Shown: positions 8,352 to 17,419 of the stretch, piece after piece
Numbering within the stretch: position 1 is the first letter of the stretch
Layout of the letters: each line of letters opens with the position of its first letter
Assembly (NCBI RefSeq): GCF_000338295.1
Contig: NZ_ANMO01000097.1
Coordinates: 62,001-126,000, forward strand
From: Rhodopirellula europaea 6C
GTDB lineage: Bacteria; Planctomycetota; Planctomycetia; Pirellulales; Pirellulaceae
Direction of reading: 5' to 3'
DNA: 64,000 bases
Position numbers and translations under genes: made by a program
Notes under the pieces: model-generated
What the model was told of the DNA's origin: nothing
The model's input: the letters and a program-made list of their open reading frames with translations, nothing else
Database searches by the model: none

Positions 8352-9182
8352 TCATTCGGCCACGTCGGGTTCTTCCAACTGAAACACTTCGTCGGGGTAG
8401 TCGACCCGGCAAAGGAACAACCCCTGCGGTGGCGCGGTCGGGCCGGCCAGTTTCCGGTCGCCGCTGGCCAAAACATCATCGATCCATTCGAGCGGCCTTT
8501 TCCCGCGACCAACCTCCAACATCGTGCCGATGAGATTGCGGACCATGTTGTAAAGGAAACCTTCTCCATCGATTTCAAAGCACCAGTGCTCGCCCTCCAG
8601 TTCCGCTCCGGTTGGTCCGGTGGCGACGCGAGGGATCCAGCGAGCCGAGTGAATGGTTCGGACAGTGGACGGTCGTTCGGCGCCGGTTCCTTGAAACGCT
8701 TTGAAGTCATGACGTCCGACAAATTTGGCCGCCGCTGATTGCATCGCCGAGTGATCGATCGGACCACCAACTCGATTGACGAATCGATTGGCAAATGGAT
8801 CGCGACTGCCACCCACTTGAACCAAATACTGATACTGCTTCCCCGTGGCATCGGCGATCGGATGAAATCGCTCGCGAGTCTCTCGGACGGCTTTGACACG
8901 AATGTCGTTGGGCAGCTTGCTATTGATTGCTCGTTGAAGTGCGACCGTGTCGGCCTTCCAAACCGGCAAGACACAACGAGCGACTTGGCCAATCGCATGA
9001 ACTCCCGCGTCGGTACGACCACTGCCCAGCACACGCACCGGACGACCGGCCAACGGTCGGATGACGCGTTCCAATTCGGACTGGATCGACCGCTGTTCAG
9101 GTTGGACTTGCCAGCCACAATATTCGGTGCCGTCGTAAGCGACCGTCAGGTGAAACGTGCGAGGGCGATCGTTGGCTTGCAA
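8352..9182 (-). CDS. truA: tRNA pseudouridine synthase A
   Basis: A 276-residue TruA, which isomerises uridines 38-40 in the tRNA anticodon arm. The catalytic motif [10 protein letters not shown] (54-63) carries Asp58. [10 protein letters not shown] (16-25) and the C-terminal [11 protein letters not shown] segment are also typical. The frame opens with TTG at 9182 and no in-frame ATG lies nearby, so TTG is the likely start. It is divergent from the small hypothetical gene at 9210, leaving a 27-bp shared control region. Confidence 0.95.
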   Translation of the reverse strand: MQANDRPRTFHLTVAYDGTEYCGWQVQPEQRSIQSELERVIRPLAGRPVRVLGSGRTDAGVHAIGQVARCVLPVWKADTVALQRAINSKLPNDIRVKAVRETRERFHPIADATGKQYQYLVQVGGSRDPFANRFVNRVGGPIDHSAMQSAAAKFVGRHDFKAFQGTGAERPSTVRTIHSARWIPRVATGPTGAELEGEHWCFEIDGEGFLYNMVRNLIGTMLEVGRGKRPLEWIDDVLASGDRKLAGPTAPPQGLFLCRVDYPDEVFQLEEPDVAE

Positions 9183-9209
9183 TTCAATTCTCTTTGGAAC
9201 CGGTTCTCA

Positions 9210-9671
9210 ATGACTCACCGCATTCGATTGCGACGCCCCTGGACCCGCGAAACTTTTTGCGATGGCTTGTCGGTGCATCGAGCAGAACGCGTCGACGTTC
9301 CGGACGCGTCGGGTGCATCCGAGATTCCGACTGGCGGCGATGTGCCCGGCCAGGCAACACGGTCGGAGTATCATGCCATCTATCGTCGGCATTTCAATTG
9401 CCCGACCGGATTGGAAGCGAAGGATCGGCTATCAATCGAGATGGCGCCGGCACCGGATCAGCGTTTCGTGGTGCGATTGAATGATCAAGAGATCGGCTCG
9501 AGCGACAGCCTGGATCTCGAAGAAGAAGAAGGCCGCGAAGCAATCCTGTTGCCAGTCGCGACGCCGCTCGAGGGACAGAACCTTATCGAGATCGAGCTGC
9601 GATCCGAGGTGGCATCAGACTTCCCACGTTGCGTCGCGGAAGTCGCCCTGCGAATCGACGCCGCGGTTTGA
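9210..9671 (+). CDS. Hypothetical protein, 153 aa
   Basis: I do not recognise a family. The 153-residue product has no signal peptide or membrane segment. It is rich in short hydrophobic/charged alternations (FVVRLND, IEIELRSEV, CVAEVALRIDAAV) that suggest a beta-sandwich, with an acidic patch LDLEEEEGRE in the middle. The start is ATG 9210 (MTHRIRLRRPW), inside a longer frame whose earlier part is antisense to truA. It is divergent from truA by 27 bp. Confidence 0.6.
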   Translation: MTHRIRLRRPWTRETFCDGLSVHRAERVDVPDASGASEIPTGGDVPGQATRSEYHAIYRRHFNCPTGLEAKDRLSIEMAPAPDQRFVVRLNDQEIGSSDSLDLEEEEGREAILLPVATPLEGQNLIEIELRSEVASDFPRCVAEVALRIDAAV

Positions 9672-9751
9672 AAAGTCGCATAAGCTTCCCAACACGCGTT
9701 TGCACCGGGTAATTTCGGTTCCTTCAACGGCTGGAAGCCTGTCCCAGACTT

Positions 9752-11218
9752 CTACAGGTGTTGTTCGATCAACCGGATCATCGATTGAGAAGACTCGACC
9801 GCACCGACGGTGGTTGTCTTTGGGAACAGCAACTTAGGAATCGTTCCAGCACCCGCACGCTGGTAAAGCTGAACGTGCTTTTGAATGTACTCGGTCGGAG
9901 TCGGGCCGCTCAGCGTCGATTTCAGCTTTGTTTCGTCAACCATTTTTGACGCGTGAGACAACGCCTGCGAATAGTTTGGCTTGGACTCAAACATATACGA
10001 ATGGAAGTCAGCAAACTTCTCTCGGTCAACCATCCAAACGGCGACGGCCAACTTCGCCAAATCGCAAGCTTCGCGATGTGACGCGTGAGTGCTCTTGATC
10101 TCAGGATTGCATTGTCCATCTAGAGGGACGGGCAACATGATGACGGCCAATCGGTCACCGAAGTGCTCTTCGGCGGCCTTGAGTGATTCGTGAGTTCGTT
10201 GGCAATGCGGGCAGGTGTAATCGAACATTTCGACAAACACCATCTCTGCGTCAGGCTTTCCAACAAGAGGCCAATCCTTCGTCGTCAGTCGAACACCGCC
10301 CAAGATTTCCGCGGTCTTGGGAGCGTCCGTCGCAGCATCCACCTCAGCTGACAACAACGCCGCTGGGTTCACGATTGCCATCGCGAAACGAGCAGGATCG
10401 AAACTGGTGATTTGGTTGATCACTCGAGTTGCTTCGTTGTTGATGCTGACCGACTCCGGTGGAGCGAACAGGCCATCGATCGCTTCGCCTTTTGCTGACG
10501 CGTCGCCCGACGGTGCTTCGAAAACGCCAGGGGCAGCGAATGTCTCGGAACTTTCTCCTGCGCCCGGGGCGCTGAAGGTCGCCGGTTCTGCGCTGTGTTC
10601 GATTACTTCAAAGGTCTCTGGTGGTTCCGTGGCGACTTGCAAAGTGATCAGCACTGCCAAGCCCGCTGCGGCGGCGGTACCGATGTAGCGAAGCGATGGA
10701 GCGTGAATCGGACGGCTGTACAGATACGTGCCCGCCAGCACCAAACCGGCGATGTGAGCGACCATGCAGTAGGGACAAAGGTGCCCCAAGGCAAATACTT
10801 GAAGTCCAAGGAACCACAATGCCGCACCACCCGCGGTCAGGGCTGCAACGCCCAAGGCACCCGAGCGAACGCGTCGCCATGTCAAGCTGATCGGACGAAA
10901 CAGAAGCAACGCGATGACGGATATGTGAGTCAGAATCGCTGGGACACTGACGGGGACGGTCGCAACTTTGGACCAACGACTGTGCAGCACATGCCCGCAA
11001 TCAAACACGCTGCCACCGGAGCATCCGGCGACCGGCGATGACGTGAACGAAGAGTACGCCAGGTAGCTGCTTGTTCCCAAAGCGATGACGCTGCAGGCCA
11101 ACATTGTCCACCACGCAGTCACTCGAATGCGGGGCACCGACCCGCTCGTCGGCATCCTCCAACGGAGGGACGATTGTGGGTAGCGGTTGACCGAGGAGTG
11201 CAAATCGACAGTGGCCAT
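9752..11218 (-). CDS. VKOR-DsbA fusion, disulfide bond formation
   Basis: A 488-residue fusion of a vitamin K epoxide reductase domain and a periplasmic thioredoxin-fold domain. The VKOR part (about 30-190, several membrane helices) has C-S-G-G-S-V-F-D-C (Cys66, Cys74), the following Ser, and the redox pair CPYC (148-151). An acidic, Pro/Ala-rich linker leads to a DsbA-like domain with CPHC at 336-339 and a cis-proline region GTIPKLLF. The VKOR half should re-oxidise the DsbA half using quinone, giving oxidative folding without DsbB. Start ATG 11218 (MATVDLHSS) is preferred over the frame start at 11317, whose extra residues look random. A menaquinone cluster lies elsewhere in the window. Confidence 0.88.
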   Translation of the reverse strand: MATVDLHSSVNRYPQSSLRWRMPTSGSVPRIRVTAWWTMLACSVIALGTSSYLAYSSFTSSPVAGCSGGSVFDCGHVLHSRWSKVATVPVSVPAILTHISVIALLLFRPISLTWRRVRSGALGVAALTAGGAALWFLGLQVFALGHLCPYCMVAHIAGLVLAGTYLYSRPIHAPSLRYIGTAAAAGLAVLITLQVATEPPETFEVIEHSAEPATFSAPGAGESSETFAAPGVFEAPSGDASAKGEAIDGLFAPPESVSINNEATRVINQITSFDPARFAMAIVNPAALLSAEVDAATDAPKTAEILGGVRLTTKDWPLVGKPDAEMVFVEMFDYTCPHCQRTHESLKAAEEHFGDRLAVIMLPVPLDGQCNPEIKSTHASHREACDLAKLAVAVWMVDREKFADFHSYMFESKPNYSQALSHASKMVDETKLKSTLSGPTPTEYIQKHVQLYQRAGAGTIPKLLFPKTTTVGAVESSQSMIRLIEQHL

Positions 11219-11539
11219 GGTGGATCCAACGAAAAGTCTGGTGGGGGAATCTTGTTGCGGTGGATGACCGGAATTGCAGGTTGTGTGCCAATGCGAGGTG
11301 CCAACTTTCGAAATCACGCGAATCCGCGGAATTGCCCAGATTGCGTCGCCGTTGGGGGCCGAGACGACCTTTGACCGACCAATTTGAAAGCAAATGAACC
11401 ATCCCGCGTTGCTCTCGGGAGGTCGGTTTCAGGTCGAATCGATTCCGCCTGCAATGACTGTTGTCAAAAGTGTCGCATTTCTTGCTCGCCAACGTCTCAA
11501 TTTGGGAGGGTTTGGCAGGCTGGGCGGAATCGTCAGCGT

Positions 11540-12304
11540 TCAGCCGAGCGGGCTGTAGGTGCGACGGTACTCTGTCGGAGTGATCCCGGTCGACGCTTTG
11601 AATTGCCGGGTCAGATGGCTCTGATCGTAAAACCCGGTGGAGGCAGCGATGTTGCCGATTGCTTCTTGGGTCGACTCGAGCAAGTGTCGGGCGACGCCGA
11701 CACGGACCTCGCGGATGTAATGGTTCGGCGTGATCCCAAACAACCGAATGAATTCGCGGTGGAGCTGGCTTGGCGACAGGTTGGCTTCCCGTGCCAAGTC
11801 CGCGACCGCAATCTGCTCGCCATAGTTTTGCGTCACAAATTGAACCACGTTGAGCAGCCGCAAATGACCGCTTTCTGGGGCCTCCGAGTCATGGTAAGGC
11901 CGCTTCACACCGGCCAATGCAACGACATCGCCGGCTTCGTTGAGCAGCGGGATCTTGTTGCAGGAATAGATTTGAGGGACGCCCCGGCTGTCTGGGACCA
12001 ACCAGATTTGGTCCGTCAACGTCTCGCCTGAGGCGACCACGCGACGATCTTCTTCGACGTACTGGGTCGCTGTCGCCGGAGGAAAGAAGTCGAAATCGGT
12101 TTTGCCAATGATCGACGATTCATCTTCCACGCCGACAACGCGGCAGACCACGCGGTTTGCCCGTAGATATCGCCCGTCAGCCGCTTTGACGTACATGTAG
12201 ACCTGCGGCAAAAAGTCGAACAGCTCCAAACAGGCCATCGGGTTGGCGATGCTGTCGAATGCGTCGGTTCGCCAACGGTCGATATCGGGATTTGCTGCTG
12301 CCAT
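11540..12304 (-). CDS. PAS-AraC family transcriptional regulator
   Basis: A 254-residue regulator. Residues about 25-135 form a PAS domain (FLPQVYMYVKAADGRYLRAN, then GKTDFDFFP and a closing VALAGVKRPY), a likely small-ligand sensor. Residues about 150-254 form an AraC double helix-turn-helix: VADLAREANLSPSQLHREFI and IGNIAASTGFYDQSHLTRQF, ending GITPTEYRR. It is divergent from the first DUF1549/DUF1553 gene across about 216 bp, so control of that cluster is a reasonable guess from position only. Confidence 0.88.
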   Translation of the reverse strand: MAAANPDIDRWRTDAFDSIANPMACLELFDFLPQVYMYVKAADGRYLRANRVVCRVVGVEDESSIIGKTDFDFFPPATATQYVEEDRRVVASGETLTDQIWLVPDSRGVPQIYSCNKIPLLNEAGDVVALAGVKRPYHDSEAPESGHLRLLNVVQFVTQNYGEQIAVADLAREANLSPSQLHREFIRLFGITPNHYIREVRVGVARHLLESTQEAIGNIAASTGFYDQSHLTRQFKASTGITPTEYRRTYSPLG

Positions 12305-12520
12305 GCGAGGATTTTACAAATCAATGCAACGAATCGGCAAGACACGATCGTGTTCGTCGACAATAATGAACGGCACAGAGCGGCGCCTTCGACGGCATCT
12401 ATTACCAATGAGCCCACGTTGCCGCGTATTCTTGGCCAGTTCCTGCGAACGGGCCATGGAACACTCCACGCGACTTTCCTGCCGTCGCTGACTTTTCTCC
12501 TATCCGGCCAAGCAGATTGC

Positions 12521-15500
12521 ATGAGTGAACTCATCGTCCATGATCTACGAAGTTTGAACGATTCACCGGTTGGCTCCATCGAGCGAACGGGTTCGTCTGA
12601 GGCAACCGGCCTGTCCCGATCACATCCGCGCTCGCCAGCCAAACGTTCGCGACACTTTGGCAAACCGTTCTGCGCCGTCCTTCTCGCATCGCTTGGTTGG
12701 ATTTTCTCCTCGCTCTTCAGCACGAACGCTTTGCAAGCGGATGACGTTTCCTTCTCACGTGATGTCTTGCCGGTTTTGTCGGACCGATGCTTTCATTGCC
12801 ACGGACCTGACGAAGGCAATCGGGAGGCGGACTTGCGGTTGGATGTGGAGTCAGCCGCGAAAGAGGATCGCGGAGGATACGCCGCGGTTCAGCCTGGCGA
12901 TCTAGAAAGCAGCGAGATCTGGTCGCGGATCAATTCCGACGACGAAGACATGTTGATGCCTCCGCCGGACTCGCATCGCAAGCCGTTGACCGAGAAAGAA
13001 CGCGAAGCGATTCGAAAGTGGATTGCGGATGGAGCACCCTGGGGCAAGCACTGGTCCTTTGAAAAGCTGACTCGGCCCGAAGTTCCCGAGTCCGCCGAGG
13101 AGGCAGCCAATCCAAATCCGATCGACGCGTTTGTCGCAGAGAAACTTGCCGACAACGACTTGTCGCTGAGCCAACCTGCCGATCCGATCACGCAACTTCG
13201 TCGTCTTTCGTTTGACTTGACCGGGATGTCGCCGACGCCCGACCAGATTGCTCGGTTGAAAGACGCCACTGACGAGACCCGAGAAGAAGTCTGGACGGAC
13301 CTCATCGAGGAATGCCTCGAATCACCGCATCATGCCGAACGCATGGCCATGTGGTGGCTCGATGCCGCACGGTATTCCGATTCGGATGGTTTCCAGCAAG
13401 ACGGCACTCGCGAAAATTGGCCTTGGCGTGACTGGGTGATCGATCAATTCGCAAACAATCGACCGTTCGACGAGTTCACGATCGAACAGTTCGCAGGCGA
13501 TTTGTTGCCGGACGCGACGGCGGAACAAAAACTGGCGACGTGCTTCCATCGCAATCATATGACCAATGGCGAAGGCGGACGCGATCCCGAAGAATCACGC
13601 ATCGACTATGTCATCGACCGAGTCAACACGACCGGAACGGTTTGGTTGGGGCTGACGCTTGGTTGCGTGCAGTGTCACACGCACAAATTCGATCCGATCA
13701 CGCATCACGATTACTACTCGTTGTCCGCGTTCTTCAACAGCATTGATGAAGACGGCAATGCCGGGATGCGAGCGAAGCCTTATCTCGAATTCGAATCGCC
13801 AAAGGTCGATCCTCAAGCCGAAGAATTCGAAACGTTTGTTGCGGAGTGTGAAAAGGCCGAAGACGCCGAAAAAGTGCGGGCCGTCGAACGCTTTGAAACA
13901 TGGCTGGCTGAGTTCCGAAGCGACCCGCCGTCAGAACATTCTGTGTGGCACACGCCTTCGCCAAAGTTGAACAGCAGCGAAGGAACCGAGTTTACCGTCG
14001 AGGACGATCGCATCGTTCAAACGCACGGACCCACGCCGGTACAAGATGACTACCGCGTGGTCATGCAAATCCCCGATGATATGCCACGGGTTACCGGCGT
14101 TCGCATCGAAGTCTTCCCACACGAGTCACATGTTGACGGACGTTTTTCTCGGGATGGAAACGGCGAGTTCGCGCTGACCAGCGTTCTGGCGATGGGCCGG
14201 CGAGAAGGCAGTCCATCGGAAAGCCAATTGGAGTTTGTTCGTGCCAAAGCTGATTTTGAATCGGACGAAGAGCGTAAGACGGAGTGGGATAAACGCTATG
14301 CGAAAATCAACAAGACGCTGAACGATGACGCGCGAGATGGATGGACAACCGAAGGTGCGGAAAAGATCGAGCCTCACGTCGGTGTGTATGAGCTTTCCGA
14401 ACCATGGGATGTGCAGCCCGGCGATCGATTCGTCGTTTTGATGCGGCAACGTTCCACTCACGGCCATGCAAACATCGGACGATTCCGGGTCTCGTTGTGC
14501 TCGGAGTTTGGTGAAACGGTTCGCCGCGTGGACGGTGGCTCGCCGATGGCAGAGTTGGTTCAACGGTTGAATGAACCCAATGCCGAAGAAAGCAAGCCTG
14601 GCGACGAAGAAACAGTCGACAAGCCAGATGCGAAGCAAATTGGTGATGAACTACGCAAACGTTTGCTCGAACAGTTCTTGATCGCGGATCTGGATTACCA
14701 AGCTGCCAATGAACGTTTGAAACGAGCTCAAAAGCAACTCGCCGATCTGAAGAAGCAAGCCAAACCTCGCAAGGTGATGGTGTTGAGCGAACGGGAAGAA
14801 CCTCGCGAAACACATGTGTTGTTGCGTGGCGTTTGGGACGCGAAAGGCGATGTGGTCGAGCCAGCTGTCTTGCCGAGCGTGTTGGATTGGCCCGCCGAAG
14901 AGACTCGCACGCGTTTGGATTTGGCAGAGTGGATTGTTGATCCTGAGAACCCACAGACCGCTCGCGTTATCGCCAATCACATGTGGCAATTGATGTTTGG
15001 TGCCGGTTTGGTTCGAACGCCGGGCGACTTCGGATTGCAAGGTGAACTGCCAACGCATCCAAAGCTGCTCGATTGGTTAGCGGTGGAGTTGATTGAAAAC
15101 GATTGGGATCTACGCCATTTGCTCAGGCTGATCGCGACCAGCAAAACGTATCGCCAGAACAGTGTCATTTCGCCTGAGCTATTGGAACTCGACCCTGAAA
15201 ACCGTTTGCTCGCACGAGCACCCCGTTTCCGTTTGCCGGCCTGGATGATTCGCGACAATGCGTTGCGAGTATCGGGATTGCTCGATCCAACCGTTGGCGG
15301 TCCGCCCGTGTATCCGTATCAACCGCCGGGTGTGTGGGCGGAGATCACGATGGGACGATTTGACTATCAACCCAGCCTCGGGTCTCGGCAGTACCGACGG
15401 ACGATCTACGCGTTTTGGCGTCGCAGCAGCGCACCGACCTTCTTGTTCGATAGTGCCCAACGCCGCGTTTGCGAAGTCGGTGTGCGACGCACGAACACGC

Positions 15501-15856
15501 CACTGCATGCACTGACGTTGATGAACGACGCGACCATGTTGGAAGCCTCCCGAGCATTCGCGGATTCGATTGTGAATCAATCGGAATCGCCTGATGAAGC
15601 CGCTTGGAAAGATCACGCCAATCATCTTTCCAATCAAGTTTTGTCTCGTCCGCTCAGCGACGAAGAACTCGCGGCTTTGCAAAACGTTTGGACGCGAACA
15701 CGTGACTATTACGGCGATCACATCGACGAGGCGACTGAGTTTTGCACCGTCGGCCAGATGGAATCGCCTGCTTCCAACGAAGCTGCGGAAACCGCGGCTT
15801 GGATGACGACCGCGAGTTTGATTCTGAACCTGGACGAAGCCATGACGCGTGAATGA
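12521..15856 (+). CDS. Planctomycete DUF1549/DUF1553 cytochrome-like protein
   Basis: A 1111-residue exported protein of the PSCyt1-DUF1549-DUF1553 type abundant in planctomycetes. A basic N-terminus and hydrophobic segment (about 48-70) act as signal or anchor. The first haem-binding motif is CFHCH at 90-94 in a cytochrome-c-like domain with MPPPDSH as a possible Met ligand region. DUF1549 follows, and carries a second CVQCH at 382-386. DUF1553 forms the C-terminal third. Function is not established; electron transfer or glycan-linked oxidation at the cell surface is an inference. ATG 12521 is preferred over GTG 12350. The DUF1501 gene follows after 60 bp, the standard pairing. Confidence 0.85.
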   Translation: MSELIVHDLRSLNDSPVGSIERTGSSEATGLSRSHPRSPAKRSRHFGKPFCAVLLASLGWIFSSLFSTNALQADDVSFSRDVLPVLSDRCFHCHGPDEGNREADLRLDVESAAKEDRGGYAAVQPGDLESSEIWSRINSDDEDMLMPPPDSHRKPLTEKEREAIRKWIADGAPWGKHWSFEKLTRPEVPESAEEAANPNPIDAFVAEKLADNDLSLSQPADPITQLRRLSFDLTGMSPTPDQIARLKDATDETREEVWTDLIEECLESPHHAERMAMWWLDAARYSDSDGFQQDGTRENWPWRDWVIDQFANNRPFDEFTIEQFAGDLLPDATAEQKLATCFHRNHMTNGEGGRDPEESRIDYVIDRVNTTGTVWLGLTLGCVQCHTHKFDPITHHDYYSLSAFFNSIDEDGNAGMRAKPYLEFESPKVDPQAEEFETFVAECEKAEDAEKVRAVERFETWLAEFRSDPPSEHSVWHTPSPKLNSSEGTEFTVEDDRIVQTHGPTPVQDDYRVVMQIPDDMPRVTGVRIEVFPHESHVDGRFSRDGNGEFALTSVLAMGRREGSPSESQLEFVRAKADFESDEERKTEWDKRYAKINKTLNDDARDGWTTEGAEKIEPHVGVYELSEPWDVQPGDRFVVLMRQRSTHGHANIGRFRVSLCSEFGETVRRVDGGSPMAELVQRLNEPNAEESKPGDEETVDKPDAKQIGDELRKRLLEQFLIADLDYQAANERLKRAQKQLADLKKQAKPRKVMVLSEREEPRETHVLLRGVWDAKGDVVEPAVLPSVLDWPAEETRTRLDLAEWIVDPENPQTARVIANHMWQLMFGAGLVRTPGDFGLQGELPTHPKLLDWLAVELIENDWDLRHLLRLIATSKTYRQNSVISPELLELDPENRLLARAPRFRLPAWMIRDNALRVSGLLDPTVGGPPVYPYQPPGVWAEITMGRFDYQPSLGSRQYRRTIYAFWRRSSAPTFLFDSAQRRVCEVGVRRTNTPLHALTLMNDATMLEASRAFADSIVNQSESPDEAAWKDHANHLSNQVLSRPLSDEELAALQNVWTRTRDYYGDHIDEATEFCTVGQMESPASNEAAETAAWMTTASLILNLDEAMTRE

Positions 15857-15916
15857 GCGTCACCATTCAATTTGCCGCACAGACTTAAACACGCCGCCTT
15901 ACAATTCAAAGATCTC

Positions 15917-17350
15917 ATGTCACATCAAGAAACCCAACTGCAGCTCGGTCGGCGTAGCTTCCTGTCGCAAGCCGGCTTCAACTTTGGCGCCCTCGCCGCG
16001 GGAGCGATGCTGGGCGATGAGTTGGCCGCCAGCGAGTTGAAGTCCAGCTTGCCGCATTTTGCTCCCAAGGCCAAACGCGTGATCTTCTTGACCCAGTCCG
16101 GAGGTCCGTCGCAGATTGAGTTGTTTGATCATAAACCGGAACTTCCCAAGCTGGCTGGCACGGAACTGCCCGACAGTGTCCGTCAGGGGCAGCGGCTGAC
16201 CGGAATGACCAAAAATCAAAAGCAATTGATTTTGCCGGCGATCACCAAGTTCAACCGTCACGGCGAATGCGGACGATTGGTCGGCGAGTGGTTGCCGCAC
16301 ATCGGTTCGATTTCCGACGATCTGTGCTTTGTGAAATCAATGGTCACCGATGAGATCAATCATGCCCCCGCGATGACGAAATTCTTGACCGGTCATCAGC
16401 TTCCCGGCCGACCCAGCTTTGGTGCTTGGGCGAGCTACGGTTTGGGCAGCATGAATAGCAATTTGCCAGATTACGTTGTGCTGATTTCAAAAATGAAACG
16501 GCCCAGCGATCAGCCTCTTTACGATCATTATTGGGGCAGCGGCTTCCTTCCGTCCAAACATCAGGGCGTCAAGCTGCGTAGTGCTAAAGATCCGGTCCTG
16601 TATTTGAACGACCCCGATGGTTTTCCCCGGGAATTGCGTCGCGAAATGCTGGACGGGTTGGCGGGCATGAACCGTCTGCACCACACGGAAACTTTGGATC
16701 CCGAAATCGAGACCCGCATCGCTCAGTATGAGATGGCGTTTCGGATGCAAACCAGCATTCCGGATCTGACCGATTTGAGTGATGAGTCCGACGAAACATT
16801 TGAAATGTACGGACCCGATTCACGTCGGCCCGGCAGTTACGCCGCCAACTGCATTTTGGCTCGCCGTTTGGCCGAGCGTGATGTGCGGTTCATTCAACTG
16901 TTTCATCCCGATTGGGATCACCATTCGCGGCTGAGTTCCTGGTGCGTTTCGCGATGCGTTGATACCGACCAACCCAGTGCCGCGTTGGTCAAAGATTTGA
17001 AGCAACGTGGTTTACTCGACGACACGTTGATCATTTGGGGCGGCGAATTTGGACGCGGAGTCGCTGGGCAAGGCAAATGGGATTCACCCGAAGCCGGCCG
17101 CGATCACCACCCTCGCTGCTTCACGATTTGGATGGCTGGGGCCGGTATCAAGCCCGGAACGTCGTACGGCCAAACGGACGACTTCAGTTACAACGTCGTT
17201 GAAAATCCGGTTCATGTACGTGACTTGCATGCCACAGCATTGCACGTGTTGGGAATCGATCACGAGCGATTCACTCATCGCTACCAAGGACTCGATTTCA
17301 AACTGACCGGGGTGGAACCATCCAAGGTCGTTGACGACATCTTGGCATAA
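15917..17350 (+). CDS. Tat-exported DUF1501 protein
   Basis: A 477-residue DUF1501 protein, related to the alkaline phosphatase/sulfatase fold. The N-terminus has a twin-arginine-like signal GRRSFLSQAGFNFGALAAG (13-31), suggesting export after folding. Conserved segments include VIFLTQSGGPSQIELFDHKP near the start of the mature part, WGGEFGR in the C-terminal half, and a closing DFKLTGVEPSKVVDDILA. The start is ATG 15917, 15 codons inside the open frame, because it places the Tat motif correctly. It forms the usual pair with the upstream cytochrome-like gene. Catalytic role unknown. Confidence 0.85.
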   Translation: MSHQETQLQLGRRSFLSQAGFNFGALAAGAMLGDELAASELKSSLPHFAPKAKRVIFLTQSGGPSQIELFDHKPELPKLAGTELPDSVRQGQRLTGMTKNQKQLILPAITKFNRHGECGRLVGEWLPHIGSISDDLCFVKSMVTDEINHAPAMTKFLTGHQLPGRPSFGAWASYGLGSMNSNLPDYVVLISKMKRPSDQPLYDHYWGSGFLPSKHQGVKLRSAKDPVLYLNDPDGFPRELRREMLDGLAGMNRLHHTETLDPEIETRIAQYEMAFRMQTSIPDLTDLSDESDETFEMYGPDSRRPGSYAANCILARRLAERDVRFIQLFHPDWDHHSRLSSWCVSRCVDTDQPSAALVKDLKQRGLLDDTLIIWGGEFGRGVAGQGKWDSPEAGRDHHPRCFTIWMAGAGIKPGTSYGQTDDFSYNVVENPVHVRDLHATALHVLGIDHERFTHRYQGLDFKLTGVEPSKVVDDILA

Positions 17351-17419
17351 CTTTCGCAGCTTCACATGGATGATTTTCGTTTGACTGTTTTTCCTTCTTA
17401 CCGTTCCTTCGATGCTTTC

